Positions 49,310 to 61,625 are shown, counted from the stretch's first letter. The stretch is DNA of 64,000 nt from Pseudeuparius sepicola (GCA_963920635.1 OY987302.1:43341500-43405499); one strand, 5' to 3'. The notes: a model not told the origin generated them from the sequence alone. Numbers and translations are program-made.

Positions 49310-51075
49310 AAACAATCCTTGCCAATTTGGCAATAAAGGATCTTATTAGCGTATGCAAGCGGATTGATTTATCTTGCTTTGTTTTCAATGTAGAAAAAAT
49401 TACTTACTGAGAGCAAGCGCGTGATCAAGGCAATAATGTGATTTGACATTTCATATAAGTTCCTTTTACAAACATCCCATCCCATCATTAGAATCTCCAA
49501 GTTTCGTTATTTTCAGTATCTTCAGTATATTTTTCTTAAACTAGCAGAACTGAATGTGGACTTTTATTTTAAATATCAGATTACGGATATATTGTAACTG
49601 CTTTAAACAGGATGTTTTTTTAATAAACTTAAATTAGAACCAAAATATTTCTCAGCACCAATACCATGTTTGTTCGGTAGCAAAATGTTAGTGAATATAA
49701 TCGTCGTCTGCATTTTTATTGCCTAATTCAAATAAGTTGAAAATTGGGAATACATCTCTGCGTTCTCCAACTTCGGCTCTTCTAGCTTAACAAAGATAAC
49801 TATGTCTTAAATGTTAGGTTAGACTACAGAGTTAGGTTAGACTACAGAGTAATAATAACTGTAGTCCCATAACATCAATTAGTATTAATTTTCTGGCTTA
49901 GTCAGAGAGATATAATTTTTAAAATTTCATATTATGGCTCATAATAATGTGATATTTAACATTTATCATCATTTAACTGTATCATGAAAACCTAAACAAT
50001 CCCCGTGAGTAATTCCAATCGTCCTATTGTGGTCAAAGTTGTGTACGAAATTTGGTGCTAAAGTTACTTACAATGAGCGGCGTTACACATCACAGACAGA
50101 AACACCTAATTTCTGCTAAAGAGAGCACGGGTGGTTCTAATAACCTAACCGACAATTGAAATGAGATTGTTGACTGATATTTTTGTTATTATAATTGCAT
50201 TTTTGGAAAAATGATATGACAACCATTGCTTCTCTTTATATATCTTTCTTTATGATTCAAATATGAATTTAGTAATATTCGCAACATTCAAGATAGCTGA
50301 CGATGTCAAATTTGGTAACATTTTGAAAAGCACTGGACATTCTTTTAAACGAATGAACTAAACTTTAGGAAAATGCCTCTGAAAGACCACTTGTTTCTAA
50401 TAAGATTGTGGGGTCGATGGAAAAAAATCCGTTGAAAATTGAAACACTTGCAGAGATTTTACGCAGTCTACTTATTTGTTACTGTTTAACATCTAAGTCA
50501 TTCTATGGACAATAGTAAAGTGCCTTCCTAAACAAAAAATTGTCGTAATATGTAAAATCACAGGTACCGGAAATTTTATCGATACCTAAATTTTTCAAAA
50601 GCCCTCTTTTACCTAGAAAGATCAGGAGAATAAATTGGTCTCTTCATTTTCTCATAAAAAAGGCCAATATATATATATACATACCAATCATTTTACTTAG
50701 GAGCAAAATAAAAAATTGAATTGACAATGAATATCATTCCTTTAACTTCTTTTATATTTATACATCCAAAGCGATTCATTTTAAACGAGAAACAGACCGA
50801 ATATGGCAATAAACTGATTATGATATGGATATGCTAGGTTATTTCTTTAAGAAAGGAGCTACTCTATTGGATACAAGCAGTACGAGAGAAATAATCTGGA
50901 AGAAATGGAAAGCAATTTAATATTTATTTGTCAATCAAAAGTTAGGTATCCCAAAACTGCTTGGCAGCTTGAGTGGCATTCAGTTGATTTTCATCTGGTG
51001 AAATTGTCTGTATGAGAGAACATAAAGCACTTTAGAAAATAATACCAATCTCAATACGCTTCATAAAATAGTTGT
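49310..51075. other. Non-coding stretch
   Basis: No gene seen. A 20-bp direct repeat (GTTAGGTTAGACTACAGAGT twice) lies at about 49813-49852 and a fold-back arm relic at 50850-50912. Confidence 0.5.
50850..50912. repeat. Relic arm of the 7-kb fold-back family
   Basis: TATTGGATACAAGCAGTA followed by GAGAGAAATAATCT matches the outer arm at 7921-7975 (TATTGGATGCAAGCAGTATG, AGGGAAATAATCT). No partner arm was found nearby. Confidence 0.7.
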
Positions 51076-51804
51076 TTACATTGCAAGATGCGTAAGTCCA
51101 CTTCTTTGGCCGAGGAGGTTGTTTAAGGACCGAGGTAACGCCCGCATTGCCTCGGTCCTGAAAAACCTAAGAGGCCAAAAAAGAGCTTACGCATCTTGCA
51201 ATGTATTATATTTTTCCTGCTTCCGGCAACTCCCTATTAGGTATAGGTAATTTTAATTAAACGAGTAGATTATGAGTAATAATATTCAAAATAACCATTG
51301 CTCAATTACTATTAATTAAAATCAGTAATAAATATAAAAAGTAGAATGCAGCCATAACAATAATAAATAATAAAACTTGGGTTTTGTGTGGGACTCGAAC
51401 CCGTGACCTACGGTTTACTATCCGGACGCTTTTAACCCAGTGCTACGTTCACTGCTGCTTGAATTTGCTATCAGCCACATTATTGAACACTGAAAAATAT
51501 ATCCATATTCTTAAATTTTCTTTGGCAAAATTCGATTCGCATTCTTTTTTATCAAAACCAGTTTATAAAACAATCGATATGAAATATTAAATTTGACGCC
51601 AGTTTCAAGTTGCTACATATTTATATTTTATTAATGGTTTTAAGGTCCTTGCTACATAATCATTGCATCGTTGCTAGGCAATACTTTTTGTACCTAGCAA
51701 CCACTTTTTGCACCTAGTAACAGGGCACCTCGAACATTTCACTTTCGTTTTCGGACCTGTTGGCGAGCATGTAAAGTGAACTTACGGGGAAGGGAGCAGA
51801 AAAA
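51076..51804 (+). repeat. tRNA-like dispersed family, copy B (most complete)
   Basis: Order: a hairpin at about 51078-51209 (TTGCAAGATGCGTAAG against CTTACGCATCTTGCAA, with CCGAGG/CCTCGG inner pairing), an AT-rich linker, the tRNA-like segment on the minus strand (51378-51450), and a distal block ending CTTACGGGGAAGGGAGCAG. It supplies the uninterrupted reference for copy A. Confidence 0.85.
51378..51450 (-). ncRNA. tRNA-like segment (SINE-type promoter relic)
   Basis: On the minus strand a TAGCACTGGGTTA block (A-box-like) is followed ~35 nt later by GGTTCGAGTCCC (B-box-like, TPsiC arm sequence). Equivalent blocks occur in the 47.2-kb copy. A clean cloverleaf with acceptor stem is not evident, so this is a tRNA-derived repeat and not a tRNA gene. 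Confidence 0.55.
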
Positions 51805-52639
51805 AGTATTTATTTACTCACTTTCTATAGGTGCTTAAATCCAAACTATAACAAATGCAGAAAAAAGAATGAAGAACTCGACGAAAACACCGAAGAACCA
51901 CGAGACTTGACAAGGACCGTGTCGATATGATCCCAGAAAATATAGTTTCACAATAGAAGGCTCCTAACGGCACCATGTGCCAAATGGACTCAAACTTGTA
52001 ACTCCTAAAACAAGTACCCTACAGTTATCTTTAAATCATATCATTTCGAATAGTATCTTACCAAGTTGCAAAATAACTTGATGCAATAAGTAGATCGCAC
52101 GGAGAATATTATATATACCGCGTAGGGGCGAAGGCCGGTACTTTCGAATTATTGAACAATAAAAAGATGACACAAAGTTTACAATAAACTATGTTAATAA
52201 TAAAAAATATTTACAATGAAAATGTGAAGAAAATTTACAAGTTTAAATAAATTAAATAATAACTTGCAAAGTTAGAATCAATCTTGAAGTGAAAAGATAA
52301 TAAACTAATTCCAAACCAAATCGACACCGCTGAGCTGTCAGTCGCTCTCAGAGCCGCAGATAATTAAAAAAAGGGGAAAAACATTATAATTTTGTAGGTA
52401 ATTTCTAATACGCCTCATTTAACTTATTTTATCTTTAAAATTTCTAAAGAAAATTCAGCTCGGGTGCATTTTACTATACGAACACCCCTACTTTTTTAAT
52501 ACCAGCAAATATTTTGTAACACTATGTTATCGAAAAGCAATACAAAATAACTTTGCTACCTACGTCTTTTATCCAAAAGAGAACAAAGGAAAAAAGGGTA
52601 CGTCTTGCTTACCGCACAAATGATTATGGTCATAAAGTT
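51805..52639. other. Non-coding stretch
   Basis: AT-rich. Nothing recognised. Confidence 0.5.
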
Positions 52640-53720
52640 AGTGAAGAAAATTTTCCATCAGTTGATCTACGCAATATTTTATGGCGCAATTTTTAATGGC
52701 AATTATCCCATCTTTTATTTGTGAAGCCATTCTCCTTCTGTATTAATGGGGTCGGGCTGCAATGTTCAAAATTCTCGAGCCGGTTAATATTGTCCCATCC
52801 TTCCCCGGCTGTGGAGCTTTATTATTTTGTGATAGTTCGAGTTCTCTGCCTCTCTGTGTAACTGCGATAAAAGCCTTTCCAAAAACCAAGTAGTTATGGC
52901 TTTTCATTGACAGCATTGGGATACTTTTTAGGATACGTATTATACAAGGCTACAACAAAGCAGCTGTCAAATCGGTAGTATAGATACCAACTTTGGTTTT
53001 TGTCGAACACTTGTTTTCTTGACCTAAACCAGCCTTGTGCCTTAACCTCCCCGTCGGCCATCGCAACCTTTAACCACGTAGAAACGTCACTCCGAATACG
53101 GTCGAGGCAGTCCTACTGCCCCCTGCCTCTCGTCCCAGCTGAAATCTATGCAAGACGCAATTCATCTAATAGTCCAGTCGGCGGGAGATAATGGTGAAGG
53201 CGAAAATGGTTCCAATTATACTTTTGGTCCTCCGCCCCCTGGGCTATTGTTAGATCGCAAAATTCAAGGATATACATTTTGCCGATAGCGGCAAGCCTTT
53301 GATTCGACGAGATCAAAGTGCCTCGGCCAAGTGAAGTTACTATGGTAAAATAAAACTGCTTAAGGTTTGATAGATTTAATGGGGGCGCTTGATTCGGTGC
53401 TGTGACCAGCCGAATATCACCTCTGAACCGCATCGTCATTAATAATCGCCTAATGGCTTCGTCCGGAGCCCTAATTTCGGTCCCATTAACCCCTGGTTAA
53501 TCCTTTGGCGGCGCGCCCATGGCCGCGGGGGCCGCGGTCCGCCGCTTGGCGCTCGTCCAAGCTGACCACGGCGGGGTGGTCGCCTCCCGCCCGACCGCAT
53601 TGAACCAGTGAAAGCTTTCGTGGTAACGCGCCTTTCTTTTCTGTGGTGGATGAGGCTATTGTTCGCACGATGACACTGATCAGCGTGAGCGTTATCCATA
53701 AATACAAATGGTACTAAAGT
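52640..53720. promoter_or_regulatory. Compositionally distinct island, possible regulatory region
   Basis: This ~1-kb block has balanced, complex sequence with a GC-rich core (53505-53600), unlike the AT-rich repeats around it. TAAT/ATTA cores cluster in it (TTTAATGGGG, CATTAATAATCGCCTAATGG, CCCATTAACCCCTGGTTAAT). No frame is convincing: a 30-codon plus frame from ATG 53519 and two minus frames all follow from GC-richness. It could be an enhancer, a CpG-rich promoter or an unrecognised exon. Confidence 0.3.
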
Positions 53721-53819
53721 GTGTTGGTTTTTGGTGTGATGTTGCGTTTTAGTGCACCGATACAATAGAGCTGATAGTTTGTTAGTTAAGCGAATAGTTA
53801 GAGAAATGTTGTTGAACAA

Positions 53820-55599
53820 ATTGCACTTCTTGTAATAATAATGGAGTGCTGCTCTATATTGTCAAATCAACATATCATTTCATGTTTTCTGGACATAAAC
53901 GTATTATTACAATTAATAGATCTCTTTTACACTAGGCATCATTATCAACTATTTTGAAAAGTTGACAATTGTGTTTATTAGTTTGCTTAATATATGTGAC
54001 GATCTTGTTTTCATCTACTGGTTTCATCATATACCTATAGGTAACTTTGTAAGTCGATAAATCACTTATTCCTTTTGAGCAAAGTATAAATTAATTGGCA
54101 TCTAATTTCGATACTTTAGACATAACATTTGAACGGCTTAACCGATTTGATATTGTAACGAAAAATGCCTCTAAAGTTGTTATATCAGCTTTCAATGAAC
54201 ATGTCTGCACTGTTTTTTACTCAAGGATTTAGCAGATAAATTTTAAGTTTGGGTATTCTACTTACAGTTTTATACTTTTTATAATTAATTTAGAGCCATT
54301 TTCCGTCGCATCTTTGTTGGCCTGAGGCCCCCAGAACCCCATTTTCTTTTAGTTTCCATTGTTTTCTCTAGGGCTTCCATCAGTTATATTTTTGAAGGTG
54401 ACATTTTCATACAGCATATTTGTCTATCTTGCAGCACGGTAATTTTTTTGCCATATTACTTACATAAGATAATTTTCGAGAAAATTGATATTATATGTAT
54501 GTGCTTACAATTACTATTAATTTATTTTATTTAGTAAATTACATACGAATCTAGTTAATTACATGTTCAAACTGAAGTCTTCCCTGAAGTTGAACTTACT
54601 TACTTTGTTATGCTAAATGGTGAATGAAAACTGAATGAAAACTGGTCACCGACGCGACGTGGTAAAATCGAAGTTTAAAATGTCAGGAATTCTTGAAAAT
54701 TACCTTATGTAATATGCCAAAAATTTTTACGTGCTCAATGCAGACATATGCCCTATAAATAATGACACCCTTAAAAGAATAGGTTGCTGTTTGAAAAAAA
54801 AAACCTATGACGTCATATCCCGAAGAGTGATGTCACAAAGGCGATTAACACATCAAAAGATGCGCTTTTTAGAACAAAAATTGACGGTTTGAAGGAATTC
54901 AGAAAAACTTTTCCTTTTCGAGAAAATGAATTTATTCTTACTTTATGTAAATACACACTGTAAGTGTATTGTTTTAATTTCGATACATAAAAGATTTCCA
55001 TGCAACATTCGACACATCATACATGCATTAGTTATTCATTGAATAAGGTATTCGGATATCTTATTCAATGGTGTAATATTATTAGTACCCAATGCTTAAT
55101 TGGAAGAGTTCTCATTTTTAGAGTAATGTGTTTCTTTTCACTTTTTGGTTATTATATTATTTTTTGCCGATATTCTCACACAATAAGAAGGTTACTAGCT
55201 AAAATATTTTCTTTTTCTTACTCATTTTTCAACATTTGAATAAAAAAATATTTGGCTATATTCAAGGAATAAACGATTGAAATTATTTTCAAAAATGTAC
55301 ATTCCCTATTTCAAATAATTGAGTCATATAACTATATATTGAATTACTTGAAAATTATTACAAACACCAACACAAAAATTATTAGACACTACCCGCAAGC
55401 AAAAAATGTAAATTGCTATCGATCAGCCGTCGTGCATACGAGTTGCAGGCACGAATAGTTTTAAGAAACTAGAGAGTAATTATTACTGAAAAAGAAAAAT
55501 ATTAAGTGTGATAGCATCGAAAGTTTACTTAATATTGTGTTTGTAGCTTGTGATTGCACGTTATGTTGGTAGAGTGATGAACTGTGATACCTAATCGTA
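53820..55599. other. Non-coding stretch upstream of the candidate exon
   Basis: AT-rich. No gene or repeat ends recognised. Confidence 0.5.
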
Positions 55600-55685
55600 A
55601 TGACTTTCATACACGTGTTGCCTTTGCATGAAGAGTATACGAACGGTTTTGGCTATGGATACATCGAGAATGGCGGTGGTTACGG
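55600..55685 (+). CDS. Candidate first coding exon (alternative N-terminus)
   Basis: ATG at 55600 opens 28 codons beginning MTFIHVLPLHEE and ending NGGGY plus two bases, directly followed by GTAATG (GT at 55686). Without splicing the frame ends in TAA one codon later. Codon choice is balanced, unlike the surrounding AT-rich DNA, and the peptide is not low-complexity. It ends in phase 2, the same as the exons at 8662 and 15679, so it could join the same downstream exon. The partner exon is not in the window. The product is not recognised; chance is possible for so short a frame. Confidence 0.35.
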
Positions 55686-55840
55686 GTAATGATCATTATT
55701 TATTGTCATCTAATAAGAAGTAGAGTAGTGTTTTTGACGGCAACGTATATTCGGTTTTTTCTTTTGTTTCTAGCCATGCTATATTTTAACACAACAATAC
55801 GTTATTTAAATAAAAAAACAGTAAACAAAAATCCGAAATA

Positions 55841-56412
55841 TACAGTTTTTTTCGATGCCCACTATGGGGATCTCGGAAACTAGCAGAGCTAGAACAAAGG
55901 TTAAATGGGGAAAGAATGGTAGTTTTAAATGCTCTATCTAATGCACCTTTTGGATTTTTAAAAAAGTTCATGGCTCACTAGATATTTTGAAAAAGTGATT
56001 TTTGCTATTTGATCATATCTCTGTAGCTCCGTTATTTCTGATTATACAGAAAAACTGTATAGACAAAAATTGTAGATAATTTTCGGCTTAACAAGATAAT
56101 CTGATCCATTTTTTAAGTTGTTTGTGCTTTTTGAGATACGACATAAACTTGTGTTTTTTTAAATGTAAATCATAGTTGGCTGTGGCCTTATTAAATCGGC
56201 CATTTTTTGAGCTTTCCAAAGATATAATACTCGGCATAGTTATTATAAAAAATAAAAGAGCTATGGTTAATTTTCTGACTTTTTTAAAATTTTCACATAG
56301 TCAGCCATGGAATATTTTCATAATTATGTTCCATTTTATAATAAGACAGTCAAACTTTCTAATATTTCGTTTTTAGCTGCTAAGAAAATGTAACAAAATA
56401 AAACAAAAATTA
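55841..56412. repeat. Left terminal inverted repeat of the mariner-like element
   Basis: Pairs with 61989-62569 with scattered substitutions and small indels. The outermost GGGTGAG of the right end is missing here. Confidence 0.85.
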
Positions 56413-56510
56413 AAAAACTCAAATTCAAATTATTATTATTTTAAAAGGTCACCTTTTAAAATAAAAAAGTGTTAAAACAATCCACCATTATTATTTATGC
56501 AAATATTGCA

Positions 56511-56612
56511 TCATTTTAAAACTGTATTTGTCGCCTTTCTTAGAGAGCGCCTGTCAATACTGGCAATTGCTTCTAAAACAGTTGCTCTTAATTCAGCAAT
56601 TCTCTCATACTT
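56511..56612 (-). pseudogene. Mariner-like transposase, C-terminal piece
   Basis: Minus-strand frame of 33 codons, including KYERIAELRATVLEAI and SIDRRSLRKA, ending in TGA. An amphipathic tail of this kind follows the catalytic core in arthropod Tc1/mariner-superfamily transposases with a DGAPPH motif. It abuts the retrotransposon's 3' LTR. Confidence 0.65.
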
Positions 56613-56819
56613 TATTTTGGAATCAAACAGGTTGGTTGTCGATGTCACATCTTTATTCTATGAATGCTTCAATTCGTCTCCACGTATACAATAAATTGTT
56701 ATAGTTACCTACTTTAGTGTCCTACATTCTAAACTGCTGAATAGCTATATTTATGTTTAAACTAATAAATAAAATAACGATATGGATAATGATAATGATA
56801 ATTATAAGAAGGCACTACA
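56613..56819 (-). repeat. 3' LTR
   Basis: Minus-strand start TGTAGTGCCTTC; the end has decayed from CA to TA (compare the 5' LTR). 202 bp align with 61631-61832. Confidence 0.9.
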
Positions 56820-56831
56820 CCTTTCCCCTTT
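56820..56831 (-). other. Polypurine tract
   Basis: Minus strand AAAGGGGAAAGG directly adjoins the TG of the 3' LTR, the expected plus-strand priming site. Confidence 0.85.
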
Positions 56832-57030
56832 CGAAAAGTTTGCTTAATATCTATTCCTATTTAACCCAATAAATATATTATGTTATGAATATTATACCCT
56901 ATGTTTGTAATATTATATAACTTAATTAAATATAATTATTATTACAAGTATAAATACATAATACAGTATTTCTTATCTAAGAACTTATATAAAAAAAATT
57001 TCTTCTTTTTTTTAGAAAACAAGCAAACAA

Positions 57031-58017
57031 TTAATCACCTTTTTTGTACAATTTCAGTCTGTTATTGTGAACAGTTTGTTCTACGTTTTGGTTTAGAATA
57101 GTTGAATTTACACCATTTTGTTTTGTGATTTTAAATGGACCTTTATAGGGGCTATCTAATTTATATTGAAAACTTCTTTTTAATAACACCAAATCTCCAA
57201 TGCGAAAGTTTGAAGGATTAACTTTTTCGTCGTACTCTGACTTAGACTTTGTTTTAGCGTTGTTGTGTAGCTCCTGAATTCTCTTATGTGCTTCATTTAG
57301 TTTATATTTTAATTCATCTGCGTAATTATCAGTGTTATATACAGGGTTAGACGTACTGTAAATATCATTTGGTAAGTTTGGAATTTTTCCAAATACTAAT
57401 TCATAAGGAGAGTAGTTCGTTACCGAATGAGGGGTTGTGTTATAGGCAAAAACGAAGTATTGCAAAAATGTGTCCCAATTTGAGCCATTTGAGTATGTGA
57501 TTAAATATTCGTTTAGAACTCTGTGATTTCTCTCTAAGCTACCTAAAGTTTCATGATGAAAAGCAGTTGAAGTGCTATGCTTTATATCTAGTGACTTATT
57601 AATTAATTTTTGAGTTTCGTTTATGTATTCTGTGCCTAGATCTGTTTTCAAAATTTTTGGAATTCCAAATTTTAACATAAAGTCTTCAAATAACGCTTTG
57701 GCTATGCTTTTAGAGTGTTTACTTTCTAAAGGTATAGCTTGAATGAATTTAGTTAGATTGCATTGTATAGTTAAGATATAACGGTTATTGTTTTCTGTGA
57801 TTTTTAATGGTCCTACTGTGTCTACTGAGATATTTTCAAAACTAGTCGACGGAGTTTCTGTAATGACCATTGGTTCAATTGTGTGTCTAGTGACCTTATT
57901 TTTATGACATTTCTCGCAATTAGATATGAACTTTTTTACCATTTTTGACATATTCTTCCATATATATTTTTGTTTTAATTTATTAATTGTTCTCTTCACA
58001 CCGGTGTGTCCTCCCAA
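57031..58017 (-). pseudogene. pol: pol: integrase
   Basis: 328 codons. The zinc-binding H-H-C-C motif starts just upstream of the ATG (KYHNSLLGGHTG) and continues with C34 and C37 (NCEKCHKNK). The catalytic core has D66 (SVDTVGPL), D126 (LKTDLGTEY) and E162 (GSLERNH), a D,D(35)E spacing typical of retroviral-type integrases. A GPY/F-like C-terminal region (LDSPYKGPFKITK) follows. All catalytic residues are present. The true reading frame enters from 58018-58290 through a one-base shift near 58030-58045, so the ATG used here is not the natural start. Confidence 0.92.
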
Positions 58018-58290
58018 TAAAGAATTATGGTATTTTTTATTCTACCTTAATTGGGGGTTCATATAACAAAATAATTATTCCGGAGTCGTATTTTTTATAT
58101 ATTTCATTATACATTTCTTTGAAAGTCATGACTTCTAAATAAGCAAATATATTGTCTTTTAACGAAAGTGCTAGCTTTTTAAAATTCATCGCTACAAGTT
58201 TCTCCAGAACAGTACCTAAGTTTTGTTCCAGATTATCGCTCAGTAGTGTAATTTTAACATTTTTCTCTTCTATTTCAATATTATTTTTAA
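58018..58290 (-). pseudogene. pol: pol: linker between RNase H and integrase (frame-shifted)
   Basis: A third frame is open here (NNIEIEEKNVKITLLS ... LLYEPPIKVE) and joins the RNase H frame at an A/T run near 58285 and the integrase frame near 58035. Two single-base shifts therefore interrupt pol. The sequence resembles the connector regions of related Gypsy elements only in position. Confidence 0.7.
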
Positions 58291-60129
58291 ATTTATTTTG
58301 ATAGCGCGCTTGTCAATAATATTGAATTTTAGTTTCCCTAATTTTGTAGTTTCGGTTAATGACGTCACTTCCCAAGTCCCCAGTTGATCAGGCTGTTGGC
58401 TTGGTATGTTTAGTGACTTTTGATTGCCATTTGGACCGATAATATCGTTTTTTGCCATAGAGCGAGTTGTCACTGCTACAGTTGTTGGTATTAGTGCTTT
58501 TAACATATCTGAATCTACTCGAATTCTTGATAAAGCATCTGCATTAGTATTGGCTGAGCCTGGTTTGTACTGTATTTCAAAATCATAATCCTGTAATTCT
58601 AAGCGTATTCGCGTCAATTTTGAAAAAGGATTTTTGTGGCTGAATAAACCGACTAAAGGTCTGTGATCTGTTATCACAATGAATTTTCTTCCAAAAAGAT
58701 AAGGGCGGAAATAAGTGATTCCCCAGTAAATTGCTAAAATTTCTTTTTCTATCACAGGTTTATTTAATTCGTGTTTCGTTAAGGATCTGCTAGCATATGC
58801 GATGGGTCTATCATCGCCAATCATGCCTTGGGATAAAACGCAACCTAAAGCGAAATTTGAGGCATCAGTAGTTAGAATAAAAGTTTTTTGAAAATCCGGA
58901 TACTGTAAAATAGGAGGTTCAATAAGTTTTTGTTTCAAATTTATAAAAGAATTGTTGCAATCAGATGACCAAACAAACGGTTTGTTTTTCTTTAATAAAT
59001 GGTTCAGTGGGTATGCTATGCTTGCAAATTCTTGGATGAACCTACGGTAATAGTTCATGAATGCAATAAAGCGTCTTACATCATCGGCGTTTTGCGGTGT
59101 CGGGTAATTGTTTATGGCTTCGTATTTTTTTGGGTCAGGCAAAATGCCTTTATCAGAGATTAAATGACCTAGATATATTACTTCTTTCTGTAAAAAATTA
59201 CATTTTAACGGATTAAGTTTTAAATTGTATTTTCGACATCGTTCAAAAACCTTTGTCAAATTATTGTTGTGATGCATTAGGCTGCATCCGAAAACGATGA
59301 TGTCATCTACATATAAGAAAGCGTCTGCGTCCAGTCCGGCCATAGTCATGCTAATCATTCTGGAAAAACTATTTGTTGAAATATTAAGACCAAAAGGAAG
59401 TCTTTTAAAATGATAATGACCTGAGTCAGATGAGAAGGCTGTGAGAGGGCGAGATTTTTTTTCTAACTCTATCTGGTGGAATGAACTTGCCAAATCTAAA
59501 GTACTGAAATATTTCGCTCTACCTAATTGATCAAGAATATCTTCTATACGGGGCAATGGAAATTTATCTGTTACTATTTTTTTGTTTAGTTGTCTAAAAT
59601 CTACCACCAATCTCCATTTTTTATTTTCGTCCTCCGATTTCTTTTTTACTATTAACAATGGTGAATTATATGAACTTATGGAGGGTTCGATAATATCATC
59701 GCGTAATAACTGTGAAACTTGATTTTTTATTTCTTCCTTCTGGAAATGGGGCAATTTGTAATTTTTTATAAAAACTGGATTTTCATCAAGCAATGAAATT
59801 TTTTGTTTGTAGAAATTGTTAAGATAGTCAATAAAACACGTATAATTTATCAAAAAATCTCTACCTATTATGCCATCTGTAAGAATAGGAAAGTTATCGT
59901 CTATCAAATGAAATTCTTGTGAGAAAACTTTGTTTCTTACGACTAAATTTGTTGCAGTGAGACCTAAAGTGTAAAGTTTGTGAGGAGTTATACCACCTAT
60001 TTCGCATTTTTCTCCAGGGAAATATTTTTGTGATTTGTTTACTATGCCAACTTTGCAAAGACTTACATCGGCTCCTGAGTCTATTAAGAAAGATGTGATT
60101 TTACCTGTCATTTCACAGTAAATATTCAC
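58270..60129 (-). pseudogene. pol: pol: protease, reverse transcriptase, RNase H
   Basis: Protease: LIDSGADVSLC, with the D-S-G active site at residues 17-19. Reverse transcriptase: LVVDFRQLNKK (~174-184), RLPFG (243-247), FLYVDDIIVFG (YVDD 273-276). RNase H: TTDAS (420-424), EKEILA (461-466), ITDHRPL (486-492) and NADALSR (529-535), which carry the four acidic residues. All key motifs are intact. The natural frame starts upstream of the first ATG, overlapping the end of gag in another frame, so translation probably used a frameshift. It ends at a stop created by the shift near 58285. Confidence 0.93.
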
Positions 60130-60158
60130 ATAGCTTGAATTATTTGTGGTTATGCAAA

Positions 60159-60872
60159 TTAGTTTCGGGTGACCAACTCTCCTACTGTTGCCGACTGATT
60201 CAGTGGAAGTTGGCTCAGCTCGTTTCCCGGATTTGAATCGTTCCTTTCAATAAAGCGAATATTTTGATTTCCGCGATAAGAGTGATTGAAATTACCTCTA
60301 AAATTACTTCTGCCGCGACCTATGTTACCATTGTACGAACCGCTAGGTACGCTGCTTTGTCCTCTAAACTGGTTCTGTCCATGTCCGCGATAATTTCCTC
60401 TAAAATTTCCTGAGTACCTATTATTTCTTCCCCTTATGTTATATTGTCGATTTATACGGTAAACGTTATTTTGCGAAGGACTTTGAGAACATTCTGCATC
60501 TAGGGCGATTTCCACAGCTTGAGTGAAACTTTGGGGTCTAGAGGCCAACACGACTGTTTTTATTTCCCTATTCAAACCTGCTTTGAAACAATTAAGAGCA
60601 TGTTGATCGTTTAGTTGAATTATTGGCTCTCGGGCACTGCTACTTTGAGAGTTCAGACTAACTATGTTTAAATCACTAATGAGAGATTCTATTTCGGAGG
60701 CATAAATTGAGATACATTTTTCTGCTTGTTTGGTTTTACTTAGTTCGGATTGAATTGATGCTAAAGTTTTTCGTGGCTTAAATCGATCAGTGAGGTAGGT
60801 CTTAAGTTCTGTGAAATTTTTAGGTGTAGTTATAATATAATTTTTTGCTTTACCTTTTAGTTTGGTTTTCAA
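60159..60872 (-). pseudogene. gag: gag, C-terminal part
   Basis: 237 codons: a helical capsid-like region (FTELKTYLTDRFKPRKTL, HALNCFKAGLNREIKT, FTQAVEIALDAE) followed by an Arg/Gly/Asn-rich tail (NRYSGNFRGNYRGHGQNQF, GRGRSNFRGNF). No CCHC zinc knuckle is seen; the RG-rich tail probably serves nucleic-acid binding. It joins the N-terminal part by a one-base shift. Confidence 0.85.
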
Positions 60873-60948
60873 AATAAATTGGAGTAATGAATTTTTGTTA
60901 GTTTCGTCCTTAAGGGAATCATGATAATATTCTGCAGTGTCTAAAAAA

Positions 60949-61392
60949 TCAATAACTTTGTCCTTCCCCCGAAAATTCTGTTAAGAGTTGAGTTGCTGTT
61001 TTAAAATCAAAATCCATTTTAGTGACTCTTAAAGGTATGTTGTGACAATTTTCTGAATCTGAACTACTGAAACTATCTAAATTGTCGTCCTGCTGGACTT
61101 TGCTTGCTTGTTGACTAATTATTATAATTCTTTCTTGCAAAAGCTTATCTAAGATATTAAAATACTTGTTTATAGATTCAATATAACCCTTAGCTTCTAC
61201 AATATCCTTTTCCTCAACTTTAACTAACTTAAATCTACTTTTAATTTTTATTAACTCGTCTTTGAATGAATCTACCTTGTTTTGTCTTCTTTGCGTAGCT
61301 GCTGCTCCTCGCCTGGAAACTGGGTCCTTGCTTAAATTGCGGTGAAAAACTCTGATTTCCTCTAGGAGGTGCCGGAATTCAGTTGTGGCCAT
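60949..61392 (-). pseudogene. gag: gag, N-terminal part
   Basis: 147 codons from ATG 61392, with charged helical segments (FKDELIKIKSRFKLVKVEE, ERIIIISQQ) and an acidic serine stretch (DSFSSSDSEN). The frame is lost in GGGGGAAGGAC near 60965. The alternate frame then reads FLDTAEYYHDSL and continues into the C-terminal part, so gag was originally one protein. Confidence 0.85.
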
Positions 61393-61625
61393 GCAAAGTA
61401 GCTCCCACGTTGCGGACTAGCGGCCTTGCGCCACACTAGAGACCGTTCCCGCGTTGCTGGTTCCCGGTTTTGGGACGGCCAGTTGTTGACTGCTCTCTCT
61501 TGTTCTTCTTTTAGACTTGCTCCATACTTCAGTTTCTTCTTTTGATTGATTTTTTCCCATTTCATGTCGTTGTCTGCTCAGTTTTTTGGATTCTTGCTAG
61601 TATAGTTGAAAAGGCAGGGTCGCCA
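61393..61625 (-). other. Retrotransposon 5' leader with tRNA-Arg-like primer-binding site
   Basis: TGGCGACC (minus strand, 61618-61625) directly follows the 5' LTR end CAACA and resembles the tRNA-Arg-complementary site used by 412/mdg1-type elements. The rest of the leader to the gag ATG has no supported frame. Confidence 0.8.

Noticed and set aside
51378..51450. A genuine tRNA gene
   Set aside because: A- and B-box-like blocks are present, but no clean acceptor or anticodon stem, and the segment recurs inside a dispersed repeat.
53486..53819. Minus-strand GC-rich exon
   Set aside because: Two overlapping frames are equally open, there is no convincing acceptor, and nothing is recognised in either.
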